From contig JBCCCR010000041.1 of assembly GCA_039033415.1 (NCBI GenBank), positions 1 to 42,500 of the forward strand: a DNA stretch of 42,500 bases, given 5' to 3'. Positions 41,090-42,500 of this stretch are shown one piece after another. The notes under the pieces are model-generated. The model had not been told where the DNA came from, made no database searches, and saw nothing but the letters and a program-made list of their open reading frames with translations. A program made the position numbers and the translations under genes. This DNA is from Pseudomonadota bacterium. GTDB taxonomy: Bacteria > Pseudomonadota > Gammaproteobacteria > Xanthomonadales > SZUA-38. The stretch's first letter is position 1. Each line of letters starts with the position of its first letter.

Positions 41090-42500
41090 CTATGTTGTCG
41101 CCGACTCACCCTCCGCTGCGATCGATTCCATGGCGGTGGCAAAAGTCGCCGCAAATGCGGGTCCGTCCATGAGGGGTGAGCCCGCCATGCGATCTCGCAT
41201 CCCCTCTCGAAGGCTCGCCAAGCGTTCTGGGTCTTCCGCCAGCGTGGCCGCGATCTGTACATAGGCAGCCGGGCTGTCGGCGACCAGCTCCTTGAGATCC
41301 ATGGCCTCAAGGAAACTCGCACAGACCCGCGATCGATGGTTTCCACCCGCTAGCGCGATGACCGGCACGCCGCACCACAGCGCCTCACAGCTCGTGGTAA
41401 CGCCGTTGTAGGGGAACGGATCGAGCGCGATGTCCACATCCTGGTAGCGGGCCAAATGGTCCGCCGTTTCGTTGTCGCGTGCTTGCAAGACAAGGCGTTC
41501 ACCAGCGATTCCCAACCCGGCCAGCACCTCGCGGATCCTGGCCTGGACCACCGGATCCGCCAACACCCGAGTTTTGAGCAGCAGCCGGGAGTCCGGCACC
41601 GACTGGAGGATCCTGCCCCAGGTGTTGAGCACTTGGGGCGTTATCTTGGCCAGGTTATTGAAACTCCCGAACGTTACGTAACTCTGGCGTTGGCTCGGCG
41701 GCGGCTGAACCGGCGGCGCCGCGGCGGGCGGCGCGTAGCAGGAAAACGGCCCCTCCAGACGCAACAGTTTTTCGGTATGAGCCTGGTCGGCCTCACCGGG
41801 CGGATCGATAAAGCTATCGGTCAGCCGGTAGTCGATCGCGCTCAAGCCCGTAGTATTCGGGTAGCCCAGCCAGGTGACCTGACGTGACGCCGGCCGGCGG
41901 GCAAATACCGGCAGTCGGTTTCCGCCGGAATGGCCGGACAGGTCGATTAAGACACTGATTTCGTCCGCCTGAATCCGGTCAGCCACTTCCTCATCGGTCA
42001 GATCAAGAATCTCACGCCAACCTTCGGAGCACGCTTGGAGCCGTTCGCTGACCGTGTCGCTTTGGTAGTGGTTGAAGTATGCGAAGAGCTGAATACGTTT
42101 CGCGTCGAGATGTGGCAGCCAGGATTCCAGAAAACACGCAACCGAGTGGCGGCGCAGGTCGGCGGAGACTAACCCCACCCGCAGCGGTGTCCTCGGCTTC
42201 TTTCCCGTCGCTCGTTCTTGTCGCTTCATCCCTCGCTCGAGCTGGCTGCCATACGCGCGATGTGCCTCTAGGATCGTGCTGTCCTCGACGTTCTCCAGGT
42301 AGTTGAGGGTCAGCAGCTGGTTCGATCGGATATCCAGATCCGCAGTGTCGAGTTGCAGCGCCTGCTGGAAGTGGGCCAGCGCACTCTCACAATCGCCCAG
42401 ATCGATTTCCGCACCCGCAAGGTTGGCCAGCAGATGAGGATTCGCAGGCTGGTTTTGCAGTGCTTCTCGAAACTGAGCGGCCGCTTCGCTCGGGAGACCC
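41090..42500 (-). CDS. SPINDLY-type O-GlcNAc transferase-like protein, C-terminal part (partial)
   Basis: The frame is open to the right edge, so the 5' part is outside the window. Upstream of the internal methionine at 42229 the translation carries TPR helices (phrases such as SALAHFQQALQLD and QLLTLNYLENV), so 42229 is not the real start. The catalytic part is GT41-like: RVGLVSADLRRHSV, DEISVLIDLSGHSGGNRL and RPASRQVTWLGYPNTTG, then FGSFNNLAKITP, LDPFPYNGVTTSCEALWCGVPVI and a GGNHRSRVCAS segment. Bacterial members glycosylate proteins or surface glycans. The stop lies 118 bases from the tspO stop. Confidence 0.88.
   Translation of the reverse strand, partial: GLPSEAAAQFREALQNQPANPHLLANLAGAEIDLGDCESALAHFQQALQLDTADLDIRSNQLLTLNYLENVEDSTILEAHRAYGSQLERGMKRQERATGKKPRTPLRVGLVSADLRRHSVACFLESWLPHLDAKRIQLFAYFNHYQSDTVSERLQACSEGWREILDLTDEEVADRIQADEISVLIDLSGHSGGNRLPVFARRPASRQVTWLGYPNTTGLSAIDYRLTDSFIDPPGEADQAHTEKLLRLEGPFSCYAPPAAAPPVQPPPSQRQSYVTFGSFNNLAKITPQVLNTWGRILQSVPDSRLLLKTRVLADPVVQARIREVLAGLGIAGERLVLQARDNETADHLARYQDVDIALDPFPYNGVTTSCEALWCGVPVIALAGGNHRSRVCASFLEAMDLKELVADSPAAYVQIAATLAEDPERLASLREGMRDRMAGSPLMDGPAFAATFATAMESIAAEGESATT

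Noticed and set aside
42229..42229. Start codon of the SPINDLY-like gene at 42229
   Set aside because: Translation upstream continues as TPR helices to the window edge, so the gene is partial.
1..42500. tRNA, rRNA, CRISPR array, insertion sequence or phage genes
   Set aside because: No direct repeat array, transposase or integrase motif, or recognisable RNA gene was seen when reading the window.

Overview
The window is a GC-rich bacterial chromosome segment, most likely from a gammaproteobacterium of the Lysobacterales/Wenzhouxiangella type. The evidence is indirect. There is a Wzm/Wzt-type polysaccharide export pair, a twin-arginine DUF1800/DUF1501 pair, and an exported protein ending in the FDRIFIDGFE-type tail that I associate with that group. 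No rRNA, tRNA, insertion sequence, phage gene or CRISPR array was seen. Most of the window (about 0.4-35.3 kb) is one large surface-polysaccharide locus. An ordinary housekeeping segment follows (35.4-42.5 kb).

Layout. 1-7 kb, plus strand: the tail of a Kelch-like protein, manA, a short Wzt-like ATPase, a two-domain GT2 glycosyltransferase, a Wzm-like permease and another GT2. 7-11.3 kb, minus strand: the DUF1501 and DUF1800 Tat-exported proteins and a sulfotransferase. 11.4-13.9 kb: an exported protein made of three tandem modules. 14.2-19.2 kb, minus strand: a GT-D-fold protein, a GT-B-like protein, a sulfotransferase/TPR fusion and a zinc-ribbon methyltransferase. 19.4-23.5 kb, plus strand: two coiled-coil proteins (one FkbM-like), a third sulfotransferase and an SDR. 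23.6-27.7 kb: a tightly coupled four-gene cassette (DUF115 protein, metallo-beta-lactamase/GT2 fusion, CMP-sugar synthetase, D-2-hydroxyacid dehydrogenase). 27.8-33.0 kb: a lower-GC block with two methyltransferases and a 1,223-residue multidomain protein. 33.2-35.3 kb: gmd and fcl.

Working together: ManA, Gmd and Fcl bracket the locus and point to a GDP-mannose to GDP-L-fucose route (manB and manC are not in the window). The GT2, GT-D and GT-B proteins would assemble a glycan, Wzm/Wzt would export it, and the three sulfotransferases and several methyltransferases would decorate it. The four-gene cassette looks like a pathway that makes and transfers a CMP-activated acidic residue. It has no recognisable NeuB/KdsA-type synthase, contains an unusual enzyme fusion, and is the best candidate here for an undescribed system.

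The right-hand segment carries a PhoX-like protein, a MAPEG protein, a degenerate GGDEF protein that keeps its inhibitory-site motif, a VOC protein divergent from a tandem-duplicated HxlR-type regulator, a threonine synthase-like enzyme, TspO, and the C-terminal part of a SPINDLY-type O-GlcNAc transferase cut by the window edge. Functions are assigned by reading motifs; no database search was run.
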